From: Carex sylvatica
Lineage: Eukaryota > Streptophyta > Magnoliopsida > Poales > Cyperaceae
Assembly (NCBI GenBank): GCA_964058845.1
Contig: CAXKVR010000231.1
Span: 62,001 to 126,000, forward strand
Direction of reading: 5' to 3'
Length of the DNA: 64,000 nucleotides
Shown: positions 1 to 11,597 of the stretch, one piece after another
Position numbering within the stretch: position 1 is the stretch's first letter
Layout: each line of letters begins with the position of its first letter
The notes under the pieces: generated by a model
Told to the model about the DNA's origin: nothing
Seen by the model: only the letters and a program-made list of their open reading frames with translations
The model's database searches: none
Position numbers and translations under genes: made by a program

Positions 1-844
1 AAAATAATTCATAATTATTTTTAAAGTAATTGATTTAAAAAAAATATTTTTATTTTATTCTTTTAAAGTTTCTGATTTAATTATATTTTTGATTTATATT
101 TTATTTAACCTATTAAAAATAAATGAACGTTTAGAAAATAAATTATGAAACTATAAAATTAGAATGAGAATTTGAAAATAAAATAAAATGACTCATGTAA
201 AGAAATAAATAAATACATTTGTATTTAGACGAATAAATATACAAATTTTCGCATGAATAATTTTTATATATAAGTTACAAATTTTATTTATTTATATACA
301 CTATTTGATATTAAACTATTTTAATTTTAAAAGTCAAATTATAAACACGTAATAATATTCGTACAACACCGTAAAAAAAAAAAAACCGGACCAGACCGGT
401 CCCTACCTGGATCGCCCTGCCCCTCAAGGGTACAACGGGCACGGATATAAGACAGGCAAGACACAGTTTTAAAAAAAAACCCGTAATACCTGGCCCGTGA
501 TATCCATACCCGACCCCTACCCTTGCCCGACCCCAGGTATACCCGGCCCGCCCGGCCCCTATTCGAGAGCAACCCACTATACGTAACAATATAGTAAATC
601 ACATTACATTAAATGATAGTGTCAGATAAAGCAAATGATGGTGCATTTGAAGTTCTAAATAACAATTACAGCGCTATAGCTTTTAAAGCCTAAAAAATCA
701 ATAGCACGGATATAGCGTAACTATAATTAGTTATTTGAAATCATTATAAAAAAAAAAATTAATAACGTTATAGCTTCTGAGGTCCAAAAAAAACTATAGT
801 ACAGCTATTGTGTAGTTATAGTTAACTATTTAGAACCCTGAAAC
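1..844. other. AT-rich intergenic DNA with one GC-rich patch
   Basis: No coding exon is recognisable. Most of this stretch is AT-rich low-complexity sequence. The exception is a GC-rich patch at about 373-567, described separately. Short open frames over that patch are rich in Arg, Gly and Pro, as expected from its base composition, and carry no family signature. Confidence 0.6.
373..567. repeat. GC-rich ACCCGT/GGCCCG degenerate repeat, short copy
   Basis: A run of CCGGACC, GCCCTGCCCCTCAA, ACAACGGGCACG and ACCCGTRATACC blocks stands out sharply from the AT-rich surroundings. The same blocks, in the same order and orientation, occur at 39,626-39,845, so this is a dispersed repeat rather than a gene. 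The class of element is unknown. Confidence 0.6.
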
Positions 845-1957
845 TGTTGGTTTTTGGGAGCCCTCGACTTATCTGTTTGACTAGATTTACAAAATATACA
901 TAATTGCATTTTACAGTTTTTCTTCTTAAGTATTTGTGCAGGTTCATGACAAGTGAAAGATTAGTAATTATACATCAATGATGAATTAATACACTATAAT
1001 ATAACATCATGGATGTGGTCATGAAGGCACAAGACACTGAATAGCAAAAGCATTAACTCAAGATTAAGAATAACATATATGTAAGATTGGTAAAATAAGC
1101 TTGAGATTGACCTAAGTGATGCCTACCGTTGTCACGGTCCAGTGACCGTGATAACGGAATAAATAAATCCTTTATAAATTCCGTGACACATAAAATAGAA
1201 TTTAGCGTCACCACATCGCTAATCCTTCCAGAGAATTACCGTTGTAGAAACCTTTATCACGGTCATCTACCATGATCAACAGTGACCACCATTATAGTCC
1301 AAACCACTCTAATTGACCTACCGTTGTGACGATCCCCTGTACCGTTACAACGGTCAGCACCAATTACTTTCTTTTTATCAGTTCTCTATAAATAGAAACT
1401 ATACCAAGGTTTGGAGTATTACTCTAGCCGCCTCCAACTTCAATATTTCATATTTACAAATCTAGAGAAAACAGTGGTTGCTTGTGCACTCCAACTTCAA
1501 TATACACAATCAATCTCAAGCTTATTCAATCAATTAACCAACTCCTAGAGTGATCCTGCGTGATCGAATCATTTACTACTTCGAGCTTTGTGCTCACCTT
1601 GCAATCCTTGAAGTCCTTGCGACTCGAATTGTGTTGTTAGGGCCGTGTGACTTCCCAGAATAATTGTAAGGGCTCACCGGTTCCACATTGTACTCCTTTC
1701 TCATTGGGTAAAGAAAGGCACGTCATCTAGAAGGTCGCGAGCTCCGGAGACATAGGCATTAATGCCGAACTCCGTAAAAAACTCTCGTATCAAATGTTTC
1801 TAAACTCTACTATTTACTTTACCTACTTTACATTTAGTTTAGGACAAAGTTATTCTAATTTTCGTCAAGAATAACTTATAGACACATTAGAATATTATAA
1901 CTTAGACCAAAAATATAAAAATACCTATTCACCCCCTAGATATCTTTGGGACCAACA
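845..1957. mobile_element. Solo LTR of an LTR retrotransposon
   Basis: The 1113-bp block begins TGTTGG and ends CCAACA, the usual inverted ends of an LTR. It is flanked by a perfect 5-bp duplication, GAAAC at 840-844 and at 1958-1962. No second LTR, primer-binding site, gag or pol lies next to it, so it is a solo LTR left by recombination. A TATAAATA-like element lies near 1387. The interior holds palindromic CCGTTG..CACGG motif pairs at about 1127-1155 and 1320-1350. Its 3' half (CTTCCC...TTGTAAGGGCTC, ATTGGGTAAA, CCGGAGACRTAGGC, CGAACTCCGT) is clearly related to the LTR relic at 28,524-29,815. A Ty1/copia-type origin is inferred, not proven. Confidence 0.85.
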
Positions 1958-1962
1958 GAAAC

Positions 1963-4193
1963 TACATAATCCAAGCCAGAGAGCAACATGCCAGAAAATT
2001 ATTATTTTTATTAAAAAGAAAAAAGAAAAAATGAGAAAGGGTTTGAAAATAGAAAAAAAAAAAAAAATCCATACAGTATAGCGTCTTTATCGTATTTGAT
2101 TTTTTTTCAATTAGAATATTCTTCTTGATTTTGTACACTGAACCCATCGTAAAGAATTTGTGCAATTCTTCTGGATGTTAAAAAATCTTCTTGACATTCT
2201 TTATGCAATTCTTCTACACTTATAAAGAATCAGCATAACCCAATTTCCAATTAACATTCTTTGTGAAAAACTTTGTCTAGAATTTGAGCAATTTTTATAC
2301 GCTCAATAAATTTTTCTATTAAAATTCTTTGTCATGATTTTTATTTTATCTGGTTGGACCTTAGGGACTCCATCCAGACGGCATCCCAATTTCTGATTTT
2401 TCAATTTTGTATTTTTGACGCTGTCTGGAATGGTACCCAAGCTCCGAATATTCAACTTAAAATATAAATTATCAAATTTGACAAAGTTTTTTGGCTTTTA
2501 TTAAAAATACCCATTGTATTTATCATTTATCTAGAAGTGATTTTTTAAATCGATATCAATAGCTTAGATTCAAAATATTTTTTATTATTTTCAAATAACA
2601 CAAATAAATATTTTAATTTTCTACAACCGTTAAAAATTCGGCCTGAAAAATATTAATCCGGATTATTTATCGCAGTCTTTCTAATAAATTCAATTATATA
2701 GTATTTTATCTATTTTCAAACAAATATAACAATTACTTCAAATATTTTTAAAATGAAAAATAAATAAATCATAACATTTTCTATTTTAATTTAAAAAACA
2801 AAATCAGAGAATTATTCTCCTGATTCGCATTAACCGAGGTGCCTTTGGATCCGGAGAATAATTTTTCAGAAAAAAAGCCTGGATCTGGAGAATTATTTTC
2901 CGAATTTGGTAGATTTCGAATTTTTCTGAATTTGGATGTAAAATGTTAAATTTTATATATTTTTTAATATTAATAAAAATTTCGGTATATCTGAACTGAT
3001 TTAACTTCATGAATGGAAAACCTGGGGACATTTATGGAAAAAGAAGAAGTAAGGGTTCTATCGTAGTATATGGTGACGTCAGTGTCTTTTACGTAAAGAT
3101 AATGGCATTCTCGGTTTTTCTTAAAAGATTTTGAAAATAGAATATTAAAATTTTACAAATGATTCTCAAGTATTACTCGTTCACTAATCGGTCATTAAGT
3201 TCTAAAAATATTGTTTTTGATCTGCTATTTTAGTTCTTAAAATTCTACAAATATAATTTTGATCCTTAATGCTTTTAGTTTGTATTACATTGGACCTCCG
3301 CTAATTAAACATAAATTATAGAAAAGTTACATGTCAAAAATTCGATTGAGAAATCTCTTATGAATATTTAAGAGGCTTGACACATATCTTTATCTAAAAA
3401 AAATATAGATTAAATAAATATTTCTTTCATCTATCACATCTTTATTTTTAACATTGAAACAAATGCCTGATATACCACGTAATATAAATAATGTGAAAAA
3501 AGAATAAAATTACTTTATGGCATTAAATATTAATTGATTTAGTACTAGTTTTAATACATGTGCCATCTTAAATTAATTAAAAATAATATTAGTATATATA
3601 TCTTATCATAAATATCACTACGATATAGATATGTACCCGGATCACATATAGTTTATTTTCCTGGTGATAATGATATGAGTAATTTGTTACAAATAAAAAA
3701 GTGAAAGAATCAAAGTGGTAAAACGAGTGATATTTTATGTATTAAAATAAAATTATGATATTTTCTTAATAGATATGTTGTATATTTACACGCTTAGATA
3801 ATTAGATTAACATAAAATTTGTTGTTTTTAACAAATAAGATTAAAAATATGACTCATGTGGCTCTGTATTTAAAAAAAATATTGATCGGATTACTTTTAA
3901 CAAAAAATATTGTTCCGGTAGGCACTGAATTATTTTTCTATATTTTATTAGTTCTTTTCAACAAATATAATTACAGTTCTCATGACAGTTCTTTTATAAT
4001 TTTATTATTATACATTAAAAGATATTAGCTTACTATTAAGGACAACTAAATAGGTATTTACATATACAACATATATGTTAAAAAATAAGCTAAATATTAA
4101 ATTCCTCTAGATATACAAACTATATTTGATACTTGAGAGGTGGACTGAATACATTGCCTCTTTTATTTGTTGATATAGACTTCGGAGTAAGTC
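1963..4193. other. AT-rich intergenic DNA, no gene seen
   Basis: No exon with a recognisable family signature on either strand. The stretch is AT-rich with several poly-A/T runs. The segment from about 3770 recurs at 8646-9000 (entered separately). Confidence 0.5.
3770..4140 (+). repeat. Dispersed repeat, copy 1 (partner near 8646-9000)
   Basis: The block shares AGATATGTTGTAT..TTACAC.CTTAG.TAATT near its start, TTACTTTTAACAAAAAA in its middle and TACAACATATATG.TAAAAA with ACTTGA.AG.TG.ACT near its end with 8646-9000, in the same order. It is a diverged dispersed repeat of unknown class; one copy may be a transposon remnant. Confidence 0.45.
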
Positions 4194-4382
4194 CGATGTC
4201 CATTGGACTTTCTTTGGTTCGATGGGTGATCTGACCATCCAATTGCATCAAGATTAGTGCGTTCCGTATTAAAATCAGTATGAGTTTTATCAATTTCCAT
4301 GCATACAAATTTTAATGCTAATCGTATGGTGATAGATCTAATTGAACCTAAAAGTAGGTTCAATGCCCATCGGACCTACTCC
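4194..4382. mobile_element. Short TIR MITE, copy 1 (GGAGTAGGTCCGATG family)
   Basis: The ends are inverted repeats: GGAGTAAGTCCGATG at the left and CATCGGACCTACTCC at the right. The interior (CCAATTGCATCAAGATT, TGAGTTTTATCAATTTCC, TAATGCTAATCGTA) matches two copies at 33,136-33,333 and 33,351-33,550. No coding capacity. I see no clear target-site duplication, so the superfamily is open. Confidence 0.75.
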
Positions 4383-6433
4383 CAGAGAGTTGATATAATT
4401 GTTAGAGCCACAGAGGCATGTAACCATGTAGGCCGGATTTTTTTTTTTTAAATAGAATCATATTTAATATTTTTAATAAAACAAGCATCATTGATTTGAA
4501 TTTGATAAAATACAGCTTCATCAATCCGCAGGATCGGTGGAGGCACAAATATAGGATCGGTGGAGCCATTTTATGATCCATCTATAAAATCTAACCGCAG
4601 AAATCAATAGTAAATAGCTTCACCATGATGCCTGTTCTTTTGAAATATTTAAAATTAGTTTTATTTAAAAAAAACAAATCCTGTAAGCCGTTGCCAACTA
4701 ATTTAATAAATAAAACAGATGAAAAAAACTTAAATAGTATTAAACCCGTATGCTGGCCCAGTAGAGTGCTTCGGTTTGAACTTTGAATTAATTGGGCCGA
4801 AAGCTCTTTTGATATAACTAAGAACTAATCACATAACATTTTGGTCCTGATGGGAGCGTGTATTGTATAAATGTTAAAAAAAAAAAAAAAAAAATAGAAG
4901 GAGAAGAACAATATTGTTTCAATCTCCCCAAGTATATAGTATAAATTTAGCTGAGAGAAAAATGAAAAGAAGTTTATATTATTAGATTTGTTAAAATGAA
5001 TTACATCAATTAAATTTGTTGAAATAAACGCATGCATGAAAGCTTTTATAAGGTTTTTTGGTCTTTCCATAAGACCAAAAAACCATGTATGAAAGCTTTG
5101 TCATCTAGATGACCTAAAGGTTTTTTTATGTAGACTTCTGTTTCCTTTTCACCTTATAATTATATGGTTTCCGTCTTCTAATTAACAACAGAGAGAAGGG
5201 GGGGGGGGGGCGGGAGGAGAAGGTTAGAATATAGAGAAAAAATGCATGCACATCAAAATGAAAATAACTTTGTGAAAATAGTTTACAACGCAAAAACAAA
5301 AATACCTAATAAAAATTTAACAATATGCTCGGTTATTATTATTATTATTATGTATATGTATGTTTATATTAAGATCTTTTAGAAATTACACTGATTTTTT
5401 GTCCAATAGAGAACCGTGACTCTAATCTTCACTAAACTTTATTTCGACTTTTCAATATGATATGTTTAAATAAGAGAAATTGTTATACCACAAATATATT
5501 ATCTTTAGAGTGAACAGAATTAAAGCTCATCAATCCAGTGCTTCATACATCTAAATCATATAATTCTTAAAATTTTAAATTCATAAATATTCAAGTAGTT
5601 CTTAACTTTATTATTCTTGTTCTTTTTCTTTTTTGTACAACAACTCATTTGACATGAGCACAAAAATAATCATATGAGATCAGCCAACAATCATTGTTAA
5701 AAATGAAAAAAATAATGAAAATAGCAATATTATTAATTAATTATAAATCAGATAAAAAAAAACGAAACGTTCAAAATAATCATCAAAATTTGGTATAAAG
5801 AAGCTAAGGTCAAATTAAGTATAAAAAATTAAAAATATAAAAAAAATCTTCGCTCTCAATAATCAAAACGATGGGCTCAAAATAGCACCAACTATATTTC
5901 ATATTTTAAGTACTTAACTATATACTAGTATCGTGCTCATGCGTTTGCAACCGAGGCGCATTATAAGAGAACAAAAGTTGCTGCTAATCTAACTACTTGC
6001 CCATTCAAATTACAGAAAAATTAAAAAGTGAGGGATCTACTTGCAACTTTCCTTCTAATTCTCTGACAACCCATCTTCTTCTTTTGCTTCCTCAAGTCAA
6101 TTCACAAATGATTCCACTGCCTACACATTTATCAAATCATTAGAAGTTATCACTGGTTGTCCCAGTTTATTATTTCAAAACAAAAATTTCACTATGCTGA
6201 AGTATTTAATTGCACCATCAAGAATAATCAAATTGTTACAATTTATTAAAACGCATCAGGTACACTATGTAACCCAACAATTATATTGAAATGCAAAAAT
6301 GTCCCAAAAATAGCAATTTATATGCAATTTAATAAATAACTAATTGTTTCACCCGTGGTAACAAATAGGTACATATCCCAAACCTTACCTACAAAATTTA
6401 CAATAAAAAATAATATGTTAAAAAATGATTACA
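4383..6433. other. AT-rich intergenic DNA with simple repeats
   Basis: No coding exon recognised. It contains a homopolymer run of 13 G (5198-5210), a short (TTA)n tract near 5335-5352, and the segment 5077-5230 that recurs at 7925-8070 (shared CCTTTTCAC.YTATAATTATATGG and GTCTTCTAATTA blocks). Confidence 0.5.
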
Positions 6434-6645
6434 TGCCCTTGGAATTGAAACCTTTGTGGAACTACAGGAGGATGGTGTGTGTCTTCAGCAAGAACATCAA
6501 TATCATAAAGAGACCTGACAATTTCAAGGAAAAGCTTCATCAATTTGGCATCCTCGTAACACTGCACTTGAACCTTGTATATCAATTCCAGCTCTAGCTT
6601 CCCACTCGTGCAGAATACACTCAACAATTTTGCCCATGCTTTCAC
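6434..6645 (-). pseudogene. Relic exon of a BZW/eIF5C (W2 domain) protein
   Basis: On the minus strand a splice-acceptor-like CAG at 6646-6648 is followed by an open reading of about 56 residues, VKAWAKLLSVFCTSG, then KLELELIYKVQVQCYEDAK and EIVRSLYDIDVLAEDT. This is typical of the C-terminal W2 domain of plant basic-leucine-zipper-and-W2-domain (BZW, eIF5C) proteins, which bind translation initiation factors. Where the family continues with ILHWFRKGTN, a small extra AC duplication shifts the frame. The shifted frame then reads TILL, a stop, and FHKGFNSKG, so homology continues across the break. No flanking exons were found. This is a disabled single-exon fragment, probably moved here by a segmental or transposon-mediated event. 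Confidence 0.7.
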
Positions 6646-9629
6646 CTGATAATAGAGATGAACAGAAATTGAAGTCACATATATATAAGTTGTATGCTAG
6701 ATTGTCCATGATGAAAGCTATGACACGAGCCTAATGTCACAAATCCCTGGACTGTAGAAAGAAAGACCGACCTTGAACCGACCAATATAAATTATGAAAA
6801 TAACTAGAGATGGTCTTCATCACGTCCGACCCAAAAAGCATATAGGTCCAACCCAACCCAACCCAACCCAACCCAACTATGCTTTACTTTAGTTCTTCTA
6901 TATTATTGAGATATTTTACTACAAATTAGATCATTATATGCACATTAAAAAACTAAAGCATTGCCAAATGCACAAATCCACAATTTAATTCTCAACCCAC
7001 AGGTCAACCTGACCCACTGCTTTGGACACTGGTTAAAATTTCTCAAATCCATTTAGCCATATAGGGTCCTACCAAATCAAAGCCTTTTTAGCTTTTCACT
7101 TATTTTACAAAAATACAACTCAATAAAATGAATGGATAATAGCTAATAGCTAATAAGTATAAAAGACGCCGAAAAATCCAAACAAGACAAAGAACAAGAT
7201 AATGTATCACAAAAAAATTTGCTCAAACTTTGCATGTTTTCAAATAAAGACCCAGATTTTTCAAGAAAAGGAATTTTATCAGTGATACCAGTATTCAGGC
7301 ATGTCTAGAACCATGCTGACACATGCACAAAGCTCCCAGCATGCATAGAGTACTTAAGATCAGTGATAGAACCCCTTTGATGCCTCTACTGTCATGAAAA
7401 TGTCCTGACATGCCCTTTTGTCAAGAACTGACAAATCAAACGACATAGATTCTGATTTTGTCAAAATAAAAATAACAGTCTGTAAAGGGTTCCATGACAT
7501 ACAGTTTAGCCCCAAGGTTTGATTAATTTGGATTTTTCTGCTATTTTTAATGTATTTTGGAAGTTTCGCTTTGCAAAATTCTTATTTTTTTCTTTTTTTG
7601 CTTCTTTATTGATGCTGGTACACAAGGAACATAGTATTGAACCCCTTGCCAGTACCTCATAGGAAAATCCTGAGCTCACGAAATAAATCACACATGTATT
7701 ATAGATCATGAGAAGTATTTCCACAAAAACAAACCAAAATTCCAATAACATAGCTTTAGTAATATTATACGCAAGCTATGTTATTGGATATTATCATTCT
7801 TTTTTCTTTAATGTTTGATTCTATTATTTATTACCGTTCTATATAATCATTAATTCTACAATCAATGTAATAAACAGATGATTCGTAATTTGTCTTTGTT
7901 GAACACAAATGTGGCATTTCCTAGAAGACCAAAAAAACATATAAAAGTTTTGTGCCCTGGATTTATTATTTTTTTATGTATACTTTTGTTTCCTTTTCAC
8001 TCTATAATTATATGGTTGCCGTCTTCTAATTATTAAAAGAAAAAACAGAGAGAGAAGGATAGAATATACTGATATGCAGGTGCGTTAAGTCATATTTATG
8101 CACGGAACAAACATTATTATATTAATGAAATGTATCTTCTAGAAGGATCTTTTGAGGCCTGGTAAGTGCCTGTCGAGTGTCGACTGGCGTGGTGATCACT
8201 GATCGGGATTTTGCTGACAACCTTCAATATGGACATGGTAATGTCATTTTGGCATCTCTGCATTAAAGTTTTGTTCTTGAGTCTGTTGAGATTTAAGAGT
8301 ATTTGGGTTGTGGGTCATTAGTTTCAGACCCGTTAGGATAATTCATCGTAGGCTAGATTAAGGAAAGTGAGGGGGTTATTAATTTTAGAAAAAGTAACTC
8401 AACCCCTTTTTCCTATTTTTGGTAATATTACCGTTGAAATTATTTTTAGGCCACCACCAGGGACAAATAGGGCACCGTTAAAACCACCAATATATAAACA
8501 CCTCACTGTAACTAATAAAGATAAGAATGTAATAATACAAGTTCTCTTATTGCATCATATCCTTCTCTCAAAATCAGAAATTCAACAGTCATTTTAAGGA
8601 TTTTGACTGTCCGAGTACTTTCTTTTTCCTTACTCTCCCAACAGATATGTTGTATTTTTACACACTTAGGTAATTGAATTCAAACAAAGTTTATATCTTT
8701 TATCATGTTATTACAAAATATATCATCGCGTGACCGTATAATTTTTAAAATGATATTGAATAAGTTACTTTTAACAAAAAAAAATTCATATAAACATATA
8801 TGTCAAAAAATTCATATAATCATAACTTACGGTCACTTTATTATCATCATTATATGTCAAAAAGACAACTACATAAGTGTTTTCAGTACAACATATATGC
8901 TAAAAATTACTAAATATTGTATACATCTAAAATTGAACAATAAAATGAGCACTTGAAAGATGAACTCGTCATATTTCCCTTTTTTTATTTGTTTGATATA
9001 ATGTTTAGCAGGCATGTTGCTTACTAGTTTAAAAAGTAAATAAAATAAATGAGAAAAAAGTGTTGGGCCTGGAGTTGAGAATCCAACAGAGTTCCTTCAA
9101 TTGGAACAAACAAACGCCTTGTTCAACGCCTTGAACAAACAAACATCCAAAAGTCCAAATCGGCCTATTTAAACGGAGCCCAAATTCTCCTTATTCAACG
9201 CCTTGAACAAACAAACATTTAAGAGTCCAAATAACTCCAAACTTCAAAACCTCCGAAAAGTCAAACTCAAAGACTCGTAAAAGTCAATTCAAACGTTCAA
9301 ATACCACACCAGTTAGAGAAAAGATTCACTATAAAACAAGGATAAAAGAGATAATTTTTTTTTTTTTGAGAAATGTGAATCGGCAACTATCTCATCTCTC
9401 ATAGGCTCATTATACAAATGAAAGTATAAACGGATCCCTTTTCGAATGCCAACTGGAAATGCGCCCGCATTAGTAGACAACCAATAAAATCAGAGCATCT
9501 GCATGAGAAAAATAAAAAAGAAATTAAAATTTCTTGTTAAGCATCAATTTGAAATTAACACCAAATTATTATAGTTTCATTTCACCGAAAACATGCATGT
9601 AACAATTATTTGTCTTCCAGCTTCTAAGA
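6646..9629. other. Intergenic DNA, repeats, no gene seen
   Basis: A pentamer (AACCC)n tract of about five units sits at 6849-6877; it is not a plant telomere repeat. Segment 7925-8070 recurs from 5077-5230. At 9110-9225 a block TTCAACGCCTTGAACAAAC is repeated about 73 bp apart. The sequence at 8150-8640 has a looser, less AT-rich composition and ends with CCCAACA, which could be an LTR edge, but I see no matching start or target duplication. Confidence 0.45.
8646..9000 (+). repeat. Dispersed repeat, copy 2 (partner at 3770-4140)
   Basis: It matches 3770-4140 through AGATATGTTGTAT.TTTACAC, AAGTTACTTTTAACAAAAA and TACAACATATATGCTAAAAA. Many substitutions and small indels separate the two. No coding capacity. 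Confidence 0.45.
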
Positions 9630-11034
9630 TTGTGTGGTCCGTAGTCTGTGATATGAAATCACAGGGGTTTGGGTATTTTAAATTTGCGTATTATGAATGT
9701 AGCTCTATTAGCTAAATAGTGGTATAGATATAATGATTTTGTAGTTGTAGGGATGTGGAAGGATATTCTTTTAGCTAAATATGGGTCGCATGGGTGTAGT
9801 TATCGGATGTCAGTCTTTTGAGGAATGTTTTTAAACTAAAAAGAATTGTTGACTTAGGTTTTAAGAAAACATTAGGTAATGGAAAAGATGTTATGTTTTG
9901 GACAGATAGGTGGATGGGAGAATGTCCTTAGTTGTATTCAGTAGCAACTAACATTGGTATATCTATAGCCTTAGTTCTAGATTCTGGTAATATTAACTTG
10001 ACTTTTAGGAGGCAACTAATAGGGGCGCTTAGGGAAGAATGATGTAGTTTAGTTTCTCAACTTAGGGTAGTGCAGATAGTGATAAGAATGCTTGAGTTGG
10101 AGATGGAATAATAATTGTAAATTTACGGTACACTTTTTCTATATTTGGCTTGAGTATGGAGGGATTCAAAATGTTACTTTTATACTATTTGGAGAGCAAA
10201 GATTTCATTTAAGATTAAAATTTTCTTGTGGCTTGTTAAGCAAAAAAAGATTCTGACTAGAATAAATTTGAGCGAACGAGGTTGGTCAGGAGATGTAGCT
10301 TGTCTATTTTGTGGGGCTCCGGAAACAATAGATCACTTATTTTTGCAATGTACTTTTTTTAGAACAATTTGGAATTGGATAACTGATTATAACAACTTTA
10401 TGTTTGATATTATGACTATAGAAGAATTGTGGCTTATTGATACTTTAATTTCTTTTAAAGATAGGTATTTGATCGAACTTGTGAGAGGGGCAATACTTTG
10501 GGTTATGTGGTTAACAAGGAATAAGCTTTGTTTTGAGGAGATTCATATTTCTCTTAGATCTATAGGATCTCAAATTATTTCTTTAGCACAATTTTGGATG
10601 AAATCTAAAGGAATGGTACTCTTCTTACATTATCCTTAGTTCTACCTACTGATGTGTTGCAATTGCATGTTGTCTTTGATAATTTTCTATTGCAGGAGGA
10701 GAGAGTAGCTGGAATAAGTGGTTTAGAGCGTCAACTTGATGACGATAGTTTTCAGGAGGAAAACATAGTAAAAATAAGTGGGTTAAAGCCATGGAGTTCA
10801 GCAGCTGCTAATAGACTAGTTGTTCATGATGTTTAGTTGGTTGTTTTTTTTTAAGGTTGTTGGCTGTTATATAGTTTTTGGTAGATATTTATAGAAAAAT
10901 AATATGGTTATTCATATACTATTGGGTTCGATTGGTATCAGCTTGATATCAAATTTTTTAACTTTGTAGATTTCGTTCGAGTAATAAAATCAGTAGTGTT
11001 AAGTCACTTTTATCAAAAAAAAATAAAAATAAAA
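9630..11034 (+). mobile_element. 5'-truncated LINE (L1-type) retrotransposon remnant
   Basis: Reading the plus strand from about 9665 gives GILNLRIMNVALLAK, then a stop, then WKDILLAKYGSHGCSY. This matches the sequence just after the reverse-transcriptase core of plant L1-type LINEs. Further on, an open frame at 10,226-10,639 encodes the reverse-transcriptase zinc-binding (zf-RVT) region, with CLFCGAPETIDHLFLQC (C-x2-C, H-x4-C) and ILWVMWLTRNKLCF. The element closes with an A-rich tail at about 11,015-11,034. Stops and frame changes throughout 9.7-10.2 kb show it is dead. The 5' end (endonuclease and most of the RT) is missing, the usual LINE truncation. Confidence 0.8.
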
Positions 11035-11597
11035 GTTCACCGTGACTATCTTTGACTTGGATATGACAAAAATCGAAAAGTTCATACAGAAATTTCATTT
11101 TTGTCTTTTTGATCCCTCTTTCTCCTCTTCTAATTTTTTTTGGTACTGAAACAAGTAAACTTCTTGGTTAAATCCGACTACGACATCACTCTCATTTTCT
11201 TTCTTTTAATCGTTGAATTATGAAATACAGTTGAAAAATTCCAAACCAAATTATGAAAACATGATGATGATGGTGCATTTAAAAAGTGCACAAAAGCTAT
11301 AAAACAGACAGTTGAGACTTGAGACATGTATGGGCGCAAAACCTATTGCCGCAAGTAACCCACCAAATTGCCGAATGACGAATTCAATTTTATGCGGATC
11401 CGGATGTGTAACAGGGTTACCGGGTCTAATTAAATAACCCGTCATTGTCCCAAGAGCCGAGGACGCCCGAGGTAGTGCCCGCAGCCCGCTTCGATCAGCC
11501 GCCTTTTTTAATCCCACTCCCCAAGACCCGACTTCTATCCCCCTTCTCTCAATTCTCTCCTTTGACAAACGAGGCGAGGAGAGAAGAGAGAGAGAAA
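11035..11597. promoter_or_regulatory. Upstream region of OEP24 copy 1
   Basis: This stretch holds no gene. The last 110 bp form a pyrimidine-rich leader (CTTCTCTCAATTCTCTCC) followed by a purine-rich GAGGAGAGAAGAGAGAGAG tract directly before the ATG at 11,598. The same two blocks precede OEP24 copy 2 at 23,614-23,714, so the core promoter and leader were duplicated with the gene. Part of this region (about 11,483-11,520) also matches 21,147-21,188, upstream of copy 2. Confidence 0.5.

Noticed and set aside
311..602. Two overlapping Arg/Gly-rich open frames on the minus strand
   Set aside because: They lie on the GC-rich repeat that recurs at 39.6-39.8 kb, both frames are open only because of base composition, and no protein family is recognisable.
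6849..6877. AACCC repeats as a possible interstitial telomere tract
   Set aside because: Plant telomeres are normally (CCCTAAA)n; this pentamer is a simple microsatellite of about five units.
8071..8643. Possible solo LTR ending CCCAACA
   Set aside because: No TG start with a matching 5-bp duplication could be found, so only intergenic sequence is reported.
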